Positions 8,189 to 16,525 of a DNA stretch of 64,000 nt are shown piece by piece. Source of the stretch: Streptomyces mangrovisoli. GTDB taxonomy: Bacteria > Actinomycetota > Actinomycetes > Streptomycetales > Streptomycetaceae. The stretch lies in assembly GCF_000974985.2 (NCBI RefSeq), contig NZ_LAVA02000015.1:124001-188000 (forward strand), read 5' to 3'. A program made the position numbers and the translations under genes. Numbering within the stretch: position 1 is the stretch's first letter; every line of letters starts with the position of its first letter. Below the pieces are notes generated by a model. It saw only the letters and a list, made by a program, of their open reading frames with translations. It did no database searches and had not been told where the DNA came from.

Positions 8189-8494
8189 CGACGGCATCCT
8201 CCTCACGCGCACACGGACCTGCCGGACCGCCCTCCCATACGGGAGACGGCACCGTGATGCTCACGACCGGGTACCCCCTGTCGACGTTTCCACGGCTGCC
8301 CGCCCGAACGGGACTCCCTTCACGAATCAGCCGGAAACCGACCTTGCTCAACCAGGCGTGCGCAGCCGACGCCGCCGCGCTGAGCTGGGACGATACCTCT
8401 CAGGAGGGCCACTGTCAGTGGTCCGGAGCAGACTGACCATGTCCGAGTTTCGCGATCCGTTCCCTGTGACGAAGACGTCCCGGAGGTGGTCGGC
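8189..8494. other. Divergent intergenic region
   Basis: This 306-base gap separates the divergent Rv1733c-like and BNR-repeat genes and must hold promoters for both. I see no convincing gene. The one clear structure is the 13-base odd palindrome CCACTGTCAGTGG at 8409-8421, a possible operator about 75 bases before the BNR-repeat start. Confidence 0.5.
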
Positions 8495-9580
8495 ATGACC
8501 GAGGTCCTGCTCGCCGTGGGCACCCGCAAGGGGCTGTTCCTCGCCCGACGGCGAGGCGGCGCCTGGCAGTTCGACGAGGGCCCGTACTTCAACGCCCAGG
8601 CGATCTACTCGGTCGCCATGGACACCCGCGGCGACACGCCGCGCCTGCTGGCGGGCGGCGACAGCGCGCACTGGGGTCCGTCGGTCTTCCACTCGGACGA
8701 CCTGGGCCGCACCTGGACCGAGCCGTCCCGCCCCGCCGTCAAGTTCCCGCAGGACACGGGCGCCTCGCTGGAGCGCGTATGGCAGTTGCACCCGGCGGCC
8801 GCCGAGCCGGACGTGGTGTACGCGGGCACCGAACCGGCCGCGCTGTACCGCTCGGAGGACCGCGGGGAGAGCTTCGAGCTGGTACGGCCGCTGTGGGAAC
8901 ACCCCACGCGGGGACGGTGGGTGCCGGGCGGCGGCGGTGAGGGCCTGCACACCGTGCTCACCGACGAGCGGGACGCGCGGGCCGTGACCGTCGCGGTGTC
9001 GACGGCCGGGGTGTTCCGCACGGTGGACGGCGGCGCGAGCTGGACCCCCGCCAACTCCGGTGTCTCCGCGGTGTTCCTGCCCGACCCGGACCCCGAGTTC
9101 GGCCAGTGCGTGCACAAGGTCGCCCGGGACGCGGCCACCCCCGACCGGCTGTACCTCCAGAACCACTGGGGGGTGTACCGCAGCGACGACGCGGGCGGGC
9201 ACTGGACGGACATCGGCGAAGGCCTGCCGTCCACCTTCGGTTTCGCGGCGGCGGCGCACCCGCACCGGGGCGACACGGCCTACGTCTTCCCGATCAACGC
9301 CGACGCGGACCGGGTCCCCGCCGGCCACCGGTGCCGGGTGTTCCGCACGGCGGACGCGGGCGCGACCTGGGAGCCGCTGTCCGCGGGCCTGCCGGAGGGC
9401 GACCACTACGGCACGGTGCTGCGCGACGCGCTGTGCACCGACGACGCCGATCCCGCGGGCGTCTACTTCGGCAACCGCAACGGCGAGGTGTACGCGTCGG
9501 CCGACGACGGCGACAGCTGGCGGCAGTTGGCGTCGCATCTGCCGGACGTGCTGTGCGTGCGGGCGGCGGTGGTCGGCTGA
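8495..9580 (+). CDS. BNR/Asp-box beta-propeller protein (sialidase- or photosystem-stability-factor-like fold)
   Basis: This 361-residue protein starts at ATG with GGAGGT seven bases upstream. Repeated Asp-box motifs of the form S-x-D-x-G-x-T-W are obvious: [40 protein letters not shown] and SADDGDSW, roughly 50-60 residues apart. They predict a six-bladed propeller. It begins [18 protein letters not shown] without a signal peptide, so it is probably cytoplasmic. The catalytic residues of true sialidases are not evident, so I call only the fold. Homologous proteins are commonly annotated as exo-alpha-sialidases or glycosyl hydrolases without biochemical support. Confidence 0.8.
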   Translation: MTEVLLAVGTRKGLFLARRRGGAWQFDEGPYFNAQAIYSVAMDTRGDTPRLLAGGDSAHWGPSVFHSDDLGRTWTEPSRPAVKFPQDTGASLERVWQLHPAAAEPDVVYAGTEPAALYRSEDRGESFELVRPLWEHPTRGRWVPGGGGEGLHTVLTDERDARAVTVAVSTAGVFRTVDGGASWTPANSGVSAVFLPDPDPEFGQCVHKVARDAATPDRLYLQNHWGVYRSDDAGGHWTDIGEGLPSTFGFAAAAHPHRGDTAYVFPINADADRVPAGHRCRVFRTADAGATWEPLSAGLPEGDHYGTVLRDALCTDDADPAGVYFGNRNGEVYASADDGDSWRQLASHLPDVLCVRAAVVG

Positions 9581-9615
9581 GCGCCCGCGGGCGGCCGGGG
9601 AGGGCCGCGAGAAGC

Positions 9616-9660
9616 TCCCGGGCACACGGAGCCCGGGTCCTGGGCACCGTGTGCCCGGGA
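9616..9660. terminator. Hairpin terminator after the BNR-repeat gene
   Basis: A perfect 14-base inverted repeat, 9616-9629 with 9647-9660, lies 35 bases after the stop codon. The 17-base loop itself contains complementary GCCCGG and TGGGC stretches. It lacks a T-run. Confidence 0.65.
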
Positions 9661-9775
9661 AGGGCGCCACAGGGGCGCCCGGGGCCGTCCCCGGCCGGAT
9701 CACGGGTGCGGGACGGCGTACTGCACAGTGCGGACGAGACGCGCGAGACACGCGCGGAGGACTTGGGGGGCACAC

Positions 9776-9832
9776 ATGGCCATGGGCCTTGGCCACCGGT
9801 TGATCGCCGCTGCCGTTACGGCAGTAGGGTGA
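9776..9832 (+). CDS. Possible 18-residue leader peptide upstream of ung
   Basis: A short frame starting at ATG 9776 has GGGGGG six bases upstream and encodes [18 protein letters not shown] before TGA at 9830-9832. It overlaps the proposed ung promoter (9800-9830) and ends just before the ung start. It may be an unannotated small protein, or simply chance in GC-rich DNA. Confidence 0.25.
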   Translation: MAMGLGHRLIAAAVTAVG

Positions 9833-9838
9833 CGCCCG
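9800..9838 (+). promoter_or_regulatory. Promoter giving a leaderless ung transcript
   Basis: TTGATC (9800-9805) and TAGGGT (9825-9830) are spaced by 19 bases. The GTG at 9838 lies exactly 7 bases after the -10 hexamer, where transcription should begin. No ribosome-binding site precedes this GTG, which is consistent with leaderless translation. Confidence 0.55.
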
Positions 9839-10515
9839 TGGCACCACGACCGTTGCACGAGATCGTCGAACAGGGCTGGGCGAACGCCCTGGAACCGGTG
9901 GCCGGACAGATCGCCCGCATGGGCGACTTCCTGCGCGCCGAGATCGCCGGGGGCCGGACCTACCTACCGTCCGGCGCGAACGTCCTGAGGGCTTTCCAGC
10001 AGCCCTTCGACGACGTACGCGTCCTGATCGTCGGGCAGGATCCGTATCCCACGCCGGGACACGCCGTAGGGCTTTCCTTCTCGGTGGCGCCCGACGTGCG
10101 TCCGCTGCCCGGCAGTCTGATCAACATCTACCGGGAGCTCACCAGCGACCTGGGCGTGCCGCAGCCCTCCAACGGCGATCTGACGCCGTGGACCCGGCAG
10201 GGCGTGCTGCTGCTCAACAGGTCGCTGACCACGGCGCCCAAGCGCCCCGGCGCGCACCAGGGCAAGGGCTGGGAAGAGGTCACTGAGCGGGCGATACGGG
10301 CGCTGGCCGGCCGCGGCAAGCCGCTGGTGTCGATCCTGTGGGGCCGGCCGGCGCGCAACTGCCGCCCGTTCCTGGGCGACCTGCCGTCGGTGGAGTCCGT
10401 GCATCCCTCGCCAATGTCGGCGGACGGCGGCTTCTTCGGGTCCCGCCCGTTCAGCCGGGCCAATGACCTGCTCATCCGGCAGGGCGGACAACCGGTGGAC
10501 TGGCGCCTGCCGTGA
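9838..10515 (+). CDS. ung: Uracil-DNA glycosylase, family 1
   Basis: This 225-residue enzyme removes uracil from DNA to start base-excision repair. Both active-site motifs are present: the water-activating loop [18 protein letters not shown] (catalytic Asp at about residue 68) and the late [18 protein letters not shown] (His at about 189). Family 1 proteins usually have GQDPYH; the Pro after the Tyr is a common actinobacterial variant. The start is uncertain between GTG 9838 and GTG 9829. I prefer 9838 because it lies 7 bases after a TAGGGT hexamer, suggesting a leaderless message. The next gene overlaps its stop by four bases (GTGA), so the two are translationally coupled. Confidence 0.93.
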   Translation: MAPRPLHEIVEQGWANALEPVAGQIARMGDFLRAEIAGGRTYLPSGANVLRAFQQPFDDVRVLIVGQDPYPTPGHAVGLSFSVAPDVRPLPGSLINIYRELTSDLGVPQPSNGDLTPWTRQGVLLLNRSLTTAPKRPGAHQGKGWEEVTERAIRALAGRGKPLVSILWGRPARNCRPFLGDLPSVESVHPSPMSADGGFFGSRPFSRANDLLIRQGGQPVDWRLP

Positions 10516-11507
10516 CCCGTCCGGCGTCCGCGGCCGAGGGGGCCGGATTCCTCGCGGTGGACTCGGGGGGTTCGGGGATGCGCGTCGCCGTCGGCCGGGC
10601 CGGCCGGGGTGCTCTCGGCGTCCGGGCGTCGGCGGTGCCGGTGCGGACCGGGGCCAGGGGCATCGATCCGCGGCACCTCATGGAACAACTGACGCCGCTC
10701 GTCCGCGCCTTGTGCGCGGAGACCGGGGTGGCGGAACCGGTGGCGGCCGCCGTGGGCGCCGCGGGGCTCGCCACACTGGGTGACGCGCTGCGCGCCGAGC
10801 TGCCGGGCGCGCTGGCGCGGGAGTTCGGGGTGCGCAGGGTCGCTCTGGCGGCCGACGCCGTCACCGCGTATGTCGGCGCGCTCGGGCCGCGGCCCGGTGC
10901 CGTGGTCGCCGCGGGCACCGGTCTGATCGCGATCGGGACCGACCTGGAGCGCTGGCGGCGGGCGGACGGCTGGGGCCATCTGCTCGGCGACTGCGGCGGC
11001 GGCGCGTGGATCGGGCGGGCCGGCCTGGAGGCGGCGCTGCGCGCCCACGACGGCCGGCCAGGCGGCTCGGACGTGCTGCTGGCGCTCGCCCGGGAGCGGT
11101 TCGGGCCGATGCCGGGGCTGCCCGCCCAGTTGTATCCGCGGCCCGACCGCCCCGCGGTCCTCGCCTCCTTCGCGCCGCAGGTGGCGGCGGGCGCGGCGCG
11201 GGACCCGGTCGCCGCGGGCATCCTGCGGTCGGCGGCCCGGCACATGGCCGAGTCGGCCGCCGCGGTCTGCCCCGCCGACGGCGCCGCCCGGGTGGCGCTC
11301 ACCGGTGGACTCGTCGGGATCGGCGACCCGCTGCTCGTACCGCTGGACGAGGAACTGGCGGCCCTGCTGCCGCACGCCTCACGGGTCGCGGCCGCGGGCG
11401 ATCCGCTCGACGGATCGGTGCACATCGCCACCGATCTCACCACCGGCACACTCGCCCTGCCCGAGGACGCGGCGATGCTGTGTCTCACCTCCACGAAGAC
11501 GGATTGA
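10512..11507 (+). CDS. BadF/BadG-type ATPase, N-acetylglucosamine-kinase-like
   Basis: This 331-residue protein belongs to the actin/hexokinase-fold ATPases. The phosphate-1 motif [16 protein letters not shown] is at about residues 13-28, the second motif is [12 protein letters not shown], and an adenosine-type motif [15 protein letters not shown] lies near the C-terminus. [25 protein letters not shown] is typical of the BadF/GlcNAc-kinase group, which phosphorylates amino sugars. The substrate is not fixed by sequence. Its GTG start overlaps the ung stop by 4 bases, so expression follows ung. A DasR-like site lies about 2.5 kb away upstream of the lactonase gene, which is compatible with amino-sugar metabolism but does not prove it. 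Confidence 0.75.
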   Translation: MTRPASAAEGAGFLAVDSGGSGMRVAVGRAGRGALGVRASAVPVRTGARGIDPRHLMEQLTPLVRALCAETGVAEPVAAAVGAAGLATLGDALRAELPGALAREFGVRRVALAADAVTAYVGALGPRPGAVVAAGTGLIAIGTDLERWRRADGWGHLLGDCGGGAWIGRAGLEAALRAHDGRPGGSDVLLALARERFGPMPGLPAQLYPRPDRPAVLASFAPQVAAGAARDPVAAGILRSAARHMAESAAAVCPADGAARVALTGGLVGIGDPLLVPLDEELAALLPHASRVAAAGDPLDGSVHIATDLTTGTLALPEDAAMLCLTSTKTD

Positions 11508-11785
11508 TCATCCGATGGGCGCCAGATCCGTCAACCACCCTTTTGCACCGGCGTCGGCGATGGTCCGGCCGCGTCCGCCGCGGGCCCGCCTCCGCCGCCC
11601 CGCAGGCCTCTGACCATGGCTTGACCGATCGTGAGCCGACGCGATCCAGGTCACACGCGAGAGGTGCGGGCGATCCCCACCGGGGGCCGTACCGGGGGTA
11701 ACTCATCAGACAAAAGCGGACGGATACCGCTCACCTGCACCCTCCCCGAACAGGGGAGCCACGGAAGCCAGTAACATGCGGCGCC
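11508..11785. other. Intergenic region with a candidate leaderless promoter
   Basis: This 278-base gap has no convincing gene. Near its end, TAACAT (11772-11777) lies 8 bases before the ATG of the CbiX-like gene, a spacing expected for leaderless transcription. No convincing -35 hexamer was found. Confidence 0.4.
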
Positions 11786-12715
11786 ATGAGCTCCCCCACT
11801 GGGCCCGCGTCCGGCCTGCCAGTACGAATGCCGCGACCCCGCCAGCCCGGACGGCACCGCCGCCCCGAACCGCTGGTGGCTCCCGAGGGCGCGCCCGCGC
11901 TCGTCCTCGCGGTGCCCGGCGCGCCCAGCACCGCCACCCGCAGCCTCGCCGAGGAGGTCGTGAGCATCGCCCGCTCCGAGCTGCCCGGCCTGGACGCGCG
12001 CATCGGTTACCTGGACGGGGACGACGCGGACGCCGACTACCCCACCCTGCAGGCCGTGCTGACCCGTGCCGCCGAGGAGCGCACGGCCCGCTACGAGCAG
12101 GCCGTCGCCGCGGGCGTGGAGGCCAAGGAGCCCGAGGGCCCGGTCGCGGTCGTCGTGCCGCTGCTGGCCGGTCCGGACGGGGCGCTGCTGCGCCGGGTCC
12201 GCCAGGCCGTCATGGACAGCCGGATCGCGGCCGAGCTGACCGACGTCCTCGGCCCGCACCCGCTGCTCGCCGAGGCGCTGCACGTGCGGCTCTCCGAGGC
12301 GGGCCTGGCCCGCGCGGACCGCGCCCGCCTGTTCACCGTGGCGACGGCCGCGGACGGCATCGTGCTGGCCTCCGTGGGCGGCGACGAGGCCGTGCAGGCC
12401 GCCGGGATCACCGGCATGCTGCTCGCCGCGCGCCTCGCCGTGCCCGTGATCGCCGCGGCCCTGGACGAGGACGGCTCGATCGCCTCCGTGGCCGAGCAGC
12501 TGCGCGCCTCCGGGTCGCAGCAGCTGGCGCTGGCGCCGTACCTGATCGGCCCGGAGATCGACGCGGCCCTGCTGGAGGCCGCCGCCGCCGAGGTCGGCTG
12601 CGCGACCGCCGAGCCGCTCGGCCCGTACCCGGCCATCGGCAAGCTCGCGCTGGCCAAGTACACGACGGCCCTGGGCATCGCCCCGCCCCAGACGCAGGGC
12701 ACCCCGACCCACTGA
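11786..12715 (+). CDS. CbiX/SirB-like sirohydrochlorin chelatase-family protein
   Basis: This 309-residue protein has the duplicated chelatase-like fold. Each half opens with a beta-strand rich in small residues (ALVLAVPGAPSTATRSLAEEVV; VATAADGIVLASVGGDEAVQ) and contains a second strand-turn (VAVVVPLLAGPDGALLRRV; LAPYLIGPEIDAALLEAAAAE). In family members that chelate Co or Fe into sirohydrochlorin, His residues such as GHGS and PLFL-H bind the metal. Here the first motif reads VPGAPST and the second VVPLLAGP, so the usual histidines seem to be missing. True chelatase activity is therefore doubtful. There is no clear ribosome-binding site, and the transcript may be leaderless. Confidence 0.65.
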   Translation: MSSPTGPASGLPVRMPRPRQPGRHRRPEPLVAPEGAPALVLAVPGAPSTATRSLAEEVVSIARSELPGLDARIGYLDGDDADADYPTLQAVLTRAAEERTARYEQAVAAGVEAKEPEGPVAVVVPLLAGPDGALLRRVRQAVMDSRIAAELTDVLGPHPLLAEALHVRLSEAGLARADRARLFTVATAADGIVLASVGGDEAVQAAGITGMLLAARLAVPVIAAALDEDGSIASVAEQLRASGSQQLALAPYLIGPEIDAALLEAAAAEVGCATAEPLGPYPAIGKLALAKYTTALGIAPPQTQGTPTH

Positions 12716-12729
12716 CCCACCCGCACGCC

Positions 12730-12766
12730 GAGGGCCCGCTTTCCCGTACGACGGGGGCGGGCCCTC
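12730..12766. terminator. Hairpin terminator after the CbiX-like gene
   Basis: GAGGGCCCGC (12730-12739) and GCGGGCCCTC (12757-12766) form a perfect 10-base stem with a 17-base loop, 15 bases after the stop codon. It probably also serves the convergent lactonase gene. Confidence 0.75.
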
Positions 12767-12830
12767 ACCATGCTCGCCTGCGGCGGGCTCGCGGAGTCTC
12801 CCCGCGCCGCCCCTTGCATGTGCGGGCCCG

Positions 12831-12876
12831 GTGGGGCTTGTTCGCGCAGTTCCCCGCGCCCCTGACGGGGCTCCAC
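12831..12876 (-). repeat. Interspersed repeat copy, inverted orientation
   Basis: GTGGGGCTTGTTCGCGCAGT followed by TCCCCGCGCCCCT is the reverse complement of the repeat unit clustered at 5134-5317. It lies between two convergent genes. GTGGGGC and GGGGCTCCAC at its ends may add to hairpin formation. Confidence 0.7.
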
Positions 12877-12886
12877 CCGGCCGCCC

Positions 12887-12914
12887 GGCGTCAGGCGTCA
12901 GGCGTCAGGCGTCA
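12887..12914. repeat. Four tandem copies of GGCGTCA
   Basis: The heptamer GGCGTCA is repeated four times without change, and a fifth partial copy follows. The last copy supplies the stop codon of the lactonase gene on the minus strand (12912-12914), so copy-number change here would not alter the protein. Confidence 0.8.
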
Positions 12915-13940
12915 GGCGAAGACCACGCAGGAGGCCGCCGGCACGGCCACGGAGCCCGTGCGCCGCGGCAGGCCGGTGGCGGGGTCGACCGCGAACCACG
13001 TCACGTCGCCGGAGCGCTCGTTGGCCACGTAGAGGAAGCCGCCGGACCCGGCGAGCGCCCGCGGCCAGTGGCCGCCGCAGGGCACCGTGCCGAGGGCCCG
13101 CAGCTCCTCCCCCTCGACGGCGAACGCGGACAGCACGTCCTCGCCGCGGGTGGCCGTCCACACGAACCGCCCGTCGGGCGAGACGACGATGCCGGAGGGG
13201 TAGGCGTCACCGGTCGGCGGCCCCGGCAGGACCGGCACCTCCGCCAGCGGCTTGAGCGAGCCGTCCGCCCCGTCCCAGCGGCAGACGGTCATGGTCGGGG
13301 TGAGTTCGTTGACGACGTAGGCATACGACCCTTCCGGGTGGAACGCCAGATGCCGGGGCCCGGAGCCGGGGCGCAGCGCGATCTCCCGGTGCACCGTCGG
13401 GGTGCCGTCGGCCAGGGTGCACACCCGCACCGAGTCCGTGCCGAGGTCCACGCTGACCGCCCAGCGGCCCGTGGGGTCCGGCAGGACCTGGTGGGCGTGC
13501 GGGCCGCGCTGACGCTTCTCGTGCGGCCCCGAGCCGGTGTGCCGCAGCAGACCCGCCCGCGCGGCTGCGAGGCCGCCGTCGGCGCGCAGGGGTACCGCCG
13601 TGACGCTGCCGGAGCCGTAGTTGGCTGTCAGCACATGGCCGTCGTACAGGCTGAGGTGGGTGGGGCCGCTGCCCCCGACGGGGACCGGGCGCCCGGTGAG
13701 CTCGGGCCGGTCGCCGGTGACGCGGAACGCGGCCACCGCGCCCTCGGAGGTCTCGCTGACCGCGTAGAGGGTCTCGCCGCCCGGCGCCAGGGCCAGGTAC
13801 GACGGGTCGGGGACGTCACCGGCGCCGCCCAGGAGCGTGAGCGCGCCGCTCTCCGGATCGACGGTCGCGGTGACGACACCCGGGCCGCCCGCCGCCGTGA
13901 ACGACCCGATGTACGCCCGCCGCATTCCACCGTCTGCCAC
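12912..13940 (-). CDS. Beta-propeller lactonase-family protein (6-phosphogluconolactonase-like)
   Basis: This 342-residue protein is a seven-bladed propeller of the YbhE/lactonase family. It starts AYIGSFTAAGGPGVVTATVD and has repeated DPSYLALAPGGETLYAV, GPTHLSLYDGHVLTANYGSGSV, GPRHLAFHPEGSYAYVVNEL and YPSGIVVSPDGRFVWTATR blades. The motif HAHQVLPDPTGRWAVSVDLGTDSV is typical of these enzymes, which hydrolyse 6-phosphogluconolactone or related lactones. No signal peptide is seen. I chose GTG 13940 because GAGAGGGGA lies six bases upstream; the open frame extends further without an equal site. A near-perfect DasR-type operator lies about 55 bases upstream, suggesting control by amino-sugar availability. 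Confidence 0.8.
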   Translation of the reverse strand: MADGGMRRAYIGSFTAAGGPGVVTATVDPESGALTLLGGAGDVPDPSYLALAPGGETLYAVSETSEGAVAAFRVTGDRPELTGRPVPVGGSGPTHLSLYDGHVLTANYGSGSVTAVPLRADGGLAAARAGLLRHTGSGPHEKRQRGPHAHQVLPDPTGRWAVSVDLGTDSVRVCTLADGTPTVHREIALRPGSGPRHLAFHPEGSYAYVVNELTPTMTVCRWDGADGSLKPLAEVPVLPGPPTGDAYPSGIVVSPDGRFVWTATRGEDVLSAFAVEGEELRALGTVPCGGHWPRALAGSGGFLYVANERSGDVTWFAVDPATGLPRRTGSVAVPAASCVVFA

Positions 13941-13992
13941 CGCAGTCCCCTCTCGGTCGTGCCGTCGAGGGTGACGGTAGCAGTCGATCATT

Positions 13993-14008
13993 TAAGGTCT
14001 AGACCAGC
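13993..14008. promoter_or_regulatory. DasR-like operator (dre site)
   Basis: On the minus strand the site reads GGCTGGTCTAGACCTT. Twelve consecutive bases (CTGGTCTAGACC) match the published dre consensus, which is built around GGTCTAGACC. It sits between the FUSC stop codon and the lactonase start, about 55 bases upstream of the lactonase gene. Binding by DasR is inferred from the motif alone. Confidence 0.6.
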
Positions 14009-14018
14009 CGCCAGGGCC

Positions 14019-15524
14019 TCAGGCCCCGACCAGCGGTGACCCCGAAGGTGTCCGCAGCGGCTCCGCCAGGGACGCCAGCGCGCTCTCCAGGCCGTGCAGG
14101 TGGGCGAGGGCCGGCTCGGCCTCCTGCGCGCGGCCGGTCGCGGCCCGCGCGTCCCCCCGTGCGTCGCCCGCGCCGCCGGTGAGCGCCTCGACCGCCGCCT
14201 CCACCCGCCAGCACGCGGCGGCGAGCCGCGCGTCGTGCGAGGCCACCGGGTCCGCGGCGACGGCGACGAGGCCGCGGATCTCGCGCGCGCAGTCGTCGAG
14301 CAGGGCCAGTACCCGGCGGGCGCGCCGCTTGCGGCCGAGCATCGGGTTGAGCGGGTGCACGAGGGGCGCCACGGACAGCCGTACCCGCCCCAGCAGCGCT
14401 TCGAGCTCGGCGGCTCGTGCCGCCGGGTCGGCCCCCTCCGCGCCGGCCAGCCGGGCGGCGGCCTCGCTGGTGCAGGCGTGGACGCAGCGCAGGGCCCGCT
14501 GGATCCAGGCGTGCGTGGTGGCGTGCGTGGTCACCGGCAGGACGAACAGCACGGCCAGTACGGCGCCCAGCGCGCCGACGCCGGTCTCGACCGCGCGCAG
14601 CGCCAGCAGGGCGGGGTTCAGGACGCCGAACAGGCCGTAGAGCAGGCCCGCCAGGAACGTCACCCACAGCATCATCCAGGTGTAGGAGACGGCGGCCGTG
14701 TAGAAGATCCCGAAGACGCAGACGGCGAGGAGGAGCGCGGAGGCGACAGGCGCGCCGTGCACCGGCACGGCGACGGCCAGGCCGAGGCCGATGCCGATGA
14801 CCGTGCCGAGGAACCGCCGGAAGCCGCGCACCAGGGTCTCGCCGCGCGAGGCGGTGTTCACGAAGATCCACCAGGTGGCGCCGACGGCCCAGTACCAGCG
14901 CTGTCCGGACACCAGCTGCCCCACGACCAGCGCGAAGCCGGCGCCGGCGGTCGCCTGGACCGCCTGCCGGGTGGTCACCCGGGCGAGGCCGCGGCCCGCG
15001 GGCGGGGCGGGCACGACGGGCGGCGGCAGGCGGCGCTCGTAGCACCACAGTCCAAAACGCACGACGGCCGCGGCGAGCACCGACAGGACCACCGCGGCGT
15101 ACAGCTCGGGCAGCTGCCCCGGGGTGGCGTGCAGGAACTGCGCCATGAAGAAGGTCATGAAGGCGAACACGCCGAGGCTGTGCCCGCGCGGCCCCCAGCG
15201 GCGGGCGTACACGCCCGCGCCGACGACGGCGAGGAAGGCCAGGTCGCGGGCGACCGGGAAGGTGTGCAACCCGGCCGCGGCGGTGAGCACGGGCAGGCCC
15301 ACGGCGGGCAGCAACGCCGTCGTGACGGCCTGGCCGCGCACGGTGGCGTCGGCGACGGTGAACAGGGCGAGCAGCGCCGCGAGGCCGCCGGTGACGGCCC
15401 CGGCCAGGGACTGCCCGGTCGTCAGGCACACCGTCACTGCGAGCCCGATACCGAGGACGGCGCGCGCCGCGAAACGCAGCCGCATCCGCCCCGGGTCCGA
15501 GGCCACGAACACCCTCTTCAGCAC
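14019..15524 (-). CDS. FUSC-family aromatic-acid exporter-like membrane protein
   Basis: This 501-residue protein has two clusters of membrane helices (roughly residues 15-150 and 190-340), each with the FUSC-type pattern: RFAARAVLGIGLAVTVCLTTG in the first, and QAVQATAGAGFALVVGQLVSGQRWYWAVGATWWIFV and GETLVRGFRRFLGTVIGIGLG in the second. The R-G-x-R-F-x-G-T-x-x-G motif is diagnostic. A long cytoplasmic helical C-terminus follows. FUSC proteins are linked to efflux of aromatic carboxylic acids. The GTG start at 15524 follows GGGGGAG at seven bases. The gene is divergent from an Lrp-type regulator, a natural candidate controller, and its leader contains a possible attenuator. Confidence 0.82.
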   Translation of the reverse strand: MLKRVFVASDPGRMRLRFAARAVLGIGLAVTVCLTTGQSLAGAVTGGLAALLALFTVADATVRGQAVTTALLPAVGLPVLTAAAGLHTFPVARDLAFLAVVGAGVYARRWGPRGHSLGVFAFMTFFMAQFLHATPGQLPELYAAVVLSVLAAAVVRFGLWCYERRLPPPVVPAPPAGRGLARVTTRQAVQATAGAGFALVVGQLVSGQRWYWAVGATWWIFVNTASRGETLVRGFRRFLGTVIGIGLGLAVAVPVHGAPVASALLLAVCVFGIFYTAAVSYTWMMLWVTFLAGLLYGLFGVLNPALLALRAVETGVGALGAVLAVLFVLPVTTHATTHAWIQRALRCVHACTSEAAARLAGAEGADPAARAAELEALLGRVRLSVAPLVHPLNPMLGRKRRARRVLALLDDCAREIRGLVAVAADPVASHDARLAAACWRVEAAVEALTGGAGDARGDARAATGRAQEAEPALAHLHGLESALASLAEPLRTPSGSPLVGA

Positions 15525-15890
15525 TACTGGTCTCCCCCTGCGGAAATCGGCACGAAAAAGGCGCCGCGGAGGTCCGCAGCGCCATCGACACCTCCATGAG
15601 AGCATCACGCGGGCGGCTGGCTCAAGTGACACCGGAACGACTGGGCCAACGGCCCAGCATCGGAGATCCACCGTCGTCCACCGCAGGGCCAACGGACCAG
15701 GACCAACGGCCGGGACGAAGGGCCCCGACCAGCGGCCGGGACGCACGGTCGCCCGCCCGCCGGGACGAACGCTCCCGACCGCCGGCCGGGGCCACGAGCC
15801 CGCGCCCGTGCGGGGCCGCTGGTCCATTGGTACAGTCACCACAAGATCATTTGCCGTGTCGGCCGTAGGTGAGGAGGTGGCGGGAGCGTC
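15525..15890. other. Divergent control region between the FUSC gene and the Lrp regulator
   Basis: This 366-base gap contains no convincing full gene. The FUSC-proximal part holds the leader frame and terminator-like hairpin described separately. The middle (about 15640-15800) is low-complexity, with iterated CCAACGG and CGGGACGAA words. The Lrp-proximal end (15825-15860) is less GC-rich (TTGGTACAGTCACCACAAGA) and probably carries its promoter. Confidence 0.5.
15553..15585 (-). terminator. Terminator-like hairpin in the FUSC leader (possible attenuator)
   Basis: On the minus strand a GC-rich imperfect hairpin (15583 to 15560: GGCGC, A/C mismatch, GCGGA, GG loop) is followed at once by a TTTTT run at 15559-15555. 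This is a textbook intrinsic terminator shape but lies about 30 bases before the FUSC start codon. A short frame begins at ATG 15585, with GGAGG five bases upstream, and runs through the hairpin. Transcription attenuation is inferred. Confidence 0.5.
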
Positions 15891-16364
15891 ATGGCCGTCG
15901 ACGAACTCGACACCCGCATCCTGCGGCTGCTGCTGGAGCAGCCGCGCACCAGCGTCCGGGAGTACGCCCGCATCCTCGGCATCGCCCGCGGCACCCTCCA
16001 GGCCCGCCTCGACCGCCTGGAGCGGGACGGGGTGATCACCGGCACCGGGCCCACGCTCTCGCCCGGCGCCCTCGGCCATCCGGTGCTGGCCTTCGTGCAC
16101 ATCGAGGTCACGCAGGGGCACCTGGACGACGTCGGCGACGCGCTGGCCGCCGTGCCGGAGATCGTCGAGGCGCACTCGATCACCGGCGGCGGCGATCTGC
16201 TCACCCGGGTCGTGGCCCGCGACAACGCGCATCTCGAGGACGTGATCCAGAAGCTGATCAGCCTGCCGGGCGTGGTGCGCACCCGCACCGAGGTCGCGCT
16301 CCGCGAGCGCGTGCCGCACCGGCTGCTGCCGCTGGTGGAGTCGATCGGGCGGGCGTCTCACTGA
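15891..16364 (+). CDS. Lrp/AsnC-family transcriptional regulator
   Basis: This 157-residue protein has the standard layout. The N-terminal helix-turn-helix (about residues 1-55) reads ELDTRILRLLLEQPRTSVREYARILGIARGTLQARLDRLERDGVI, and the C-terminal ligand-binding domain (about residues 65-140) includes PVLAFVHIEV and ITGGGDLLTRVVARDNAHLEDVIQKLISLPGVVRTRTEVAL. Such proteins form octameric rings and respond to amino acids. The start is well supported by GAGGAGGTGG upstream. The gene is divergent from a FUSC exporter, so control of that exporter is plausible. Whether it activates or represses cannot be read from the sequence. Confidence 0.88.
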   Translation: MAVDELDTRILRLLLEQPRTSVREYARILGIARGTLQARLDRLERDGVITGTGPTLSPGALGHPVLAFVHIEVTQGHLDDVGDALAAVPEIVEAHSITGGGDLLTRVVARDNAHLEDVIQKLISLPGVVRTRTEVALRERVPHRLLPLVESIGRASH

Positions 16365-16525
16365 GATCCGCCGCGGCGGTGCCCACGGCCGCTGCGACGA
16401 TCTCCACGACGGCCGGTACGACCGCGGCCATGGCTGTCGGCCGCGAGGACAACCACCCGCGCCGGTGTGACAGCCGGGCCCCATGGCCAGGCGTCGCGTG
16501 GCCGACGGGAATGTGACGACAGGCC

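Noticed and set aside
12887..12920. GGCGTCA repeats as an operator or CRISPR element
   Set aside because: They are simple heptamer slippage at a gene end and overlap the stop codon of the lactonase gene.
15596..15868. A 90-codon plus-strand frame in the FUSC-Lrp gap
   Set aside because: It is low-complexity, has no ribosome-binding site and covers the iterated CCAACGG region. The gap is better explained as control sequence.
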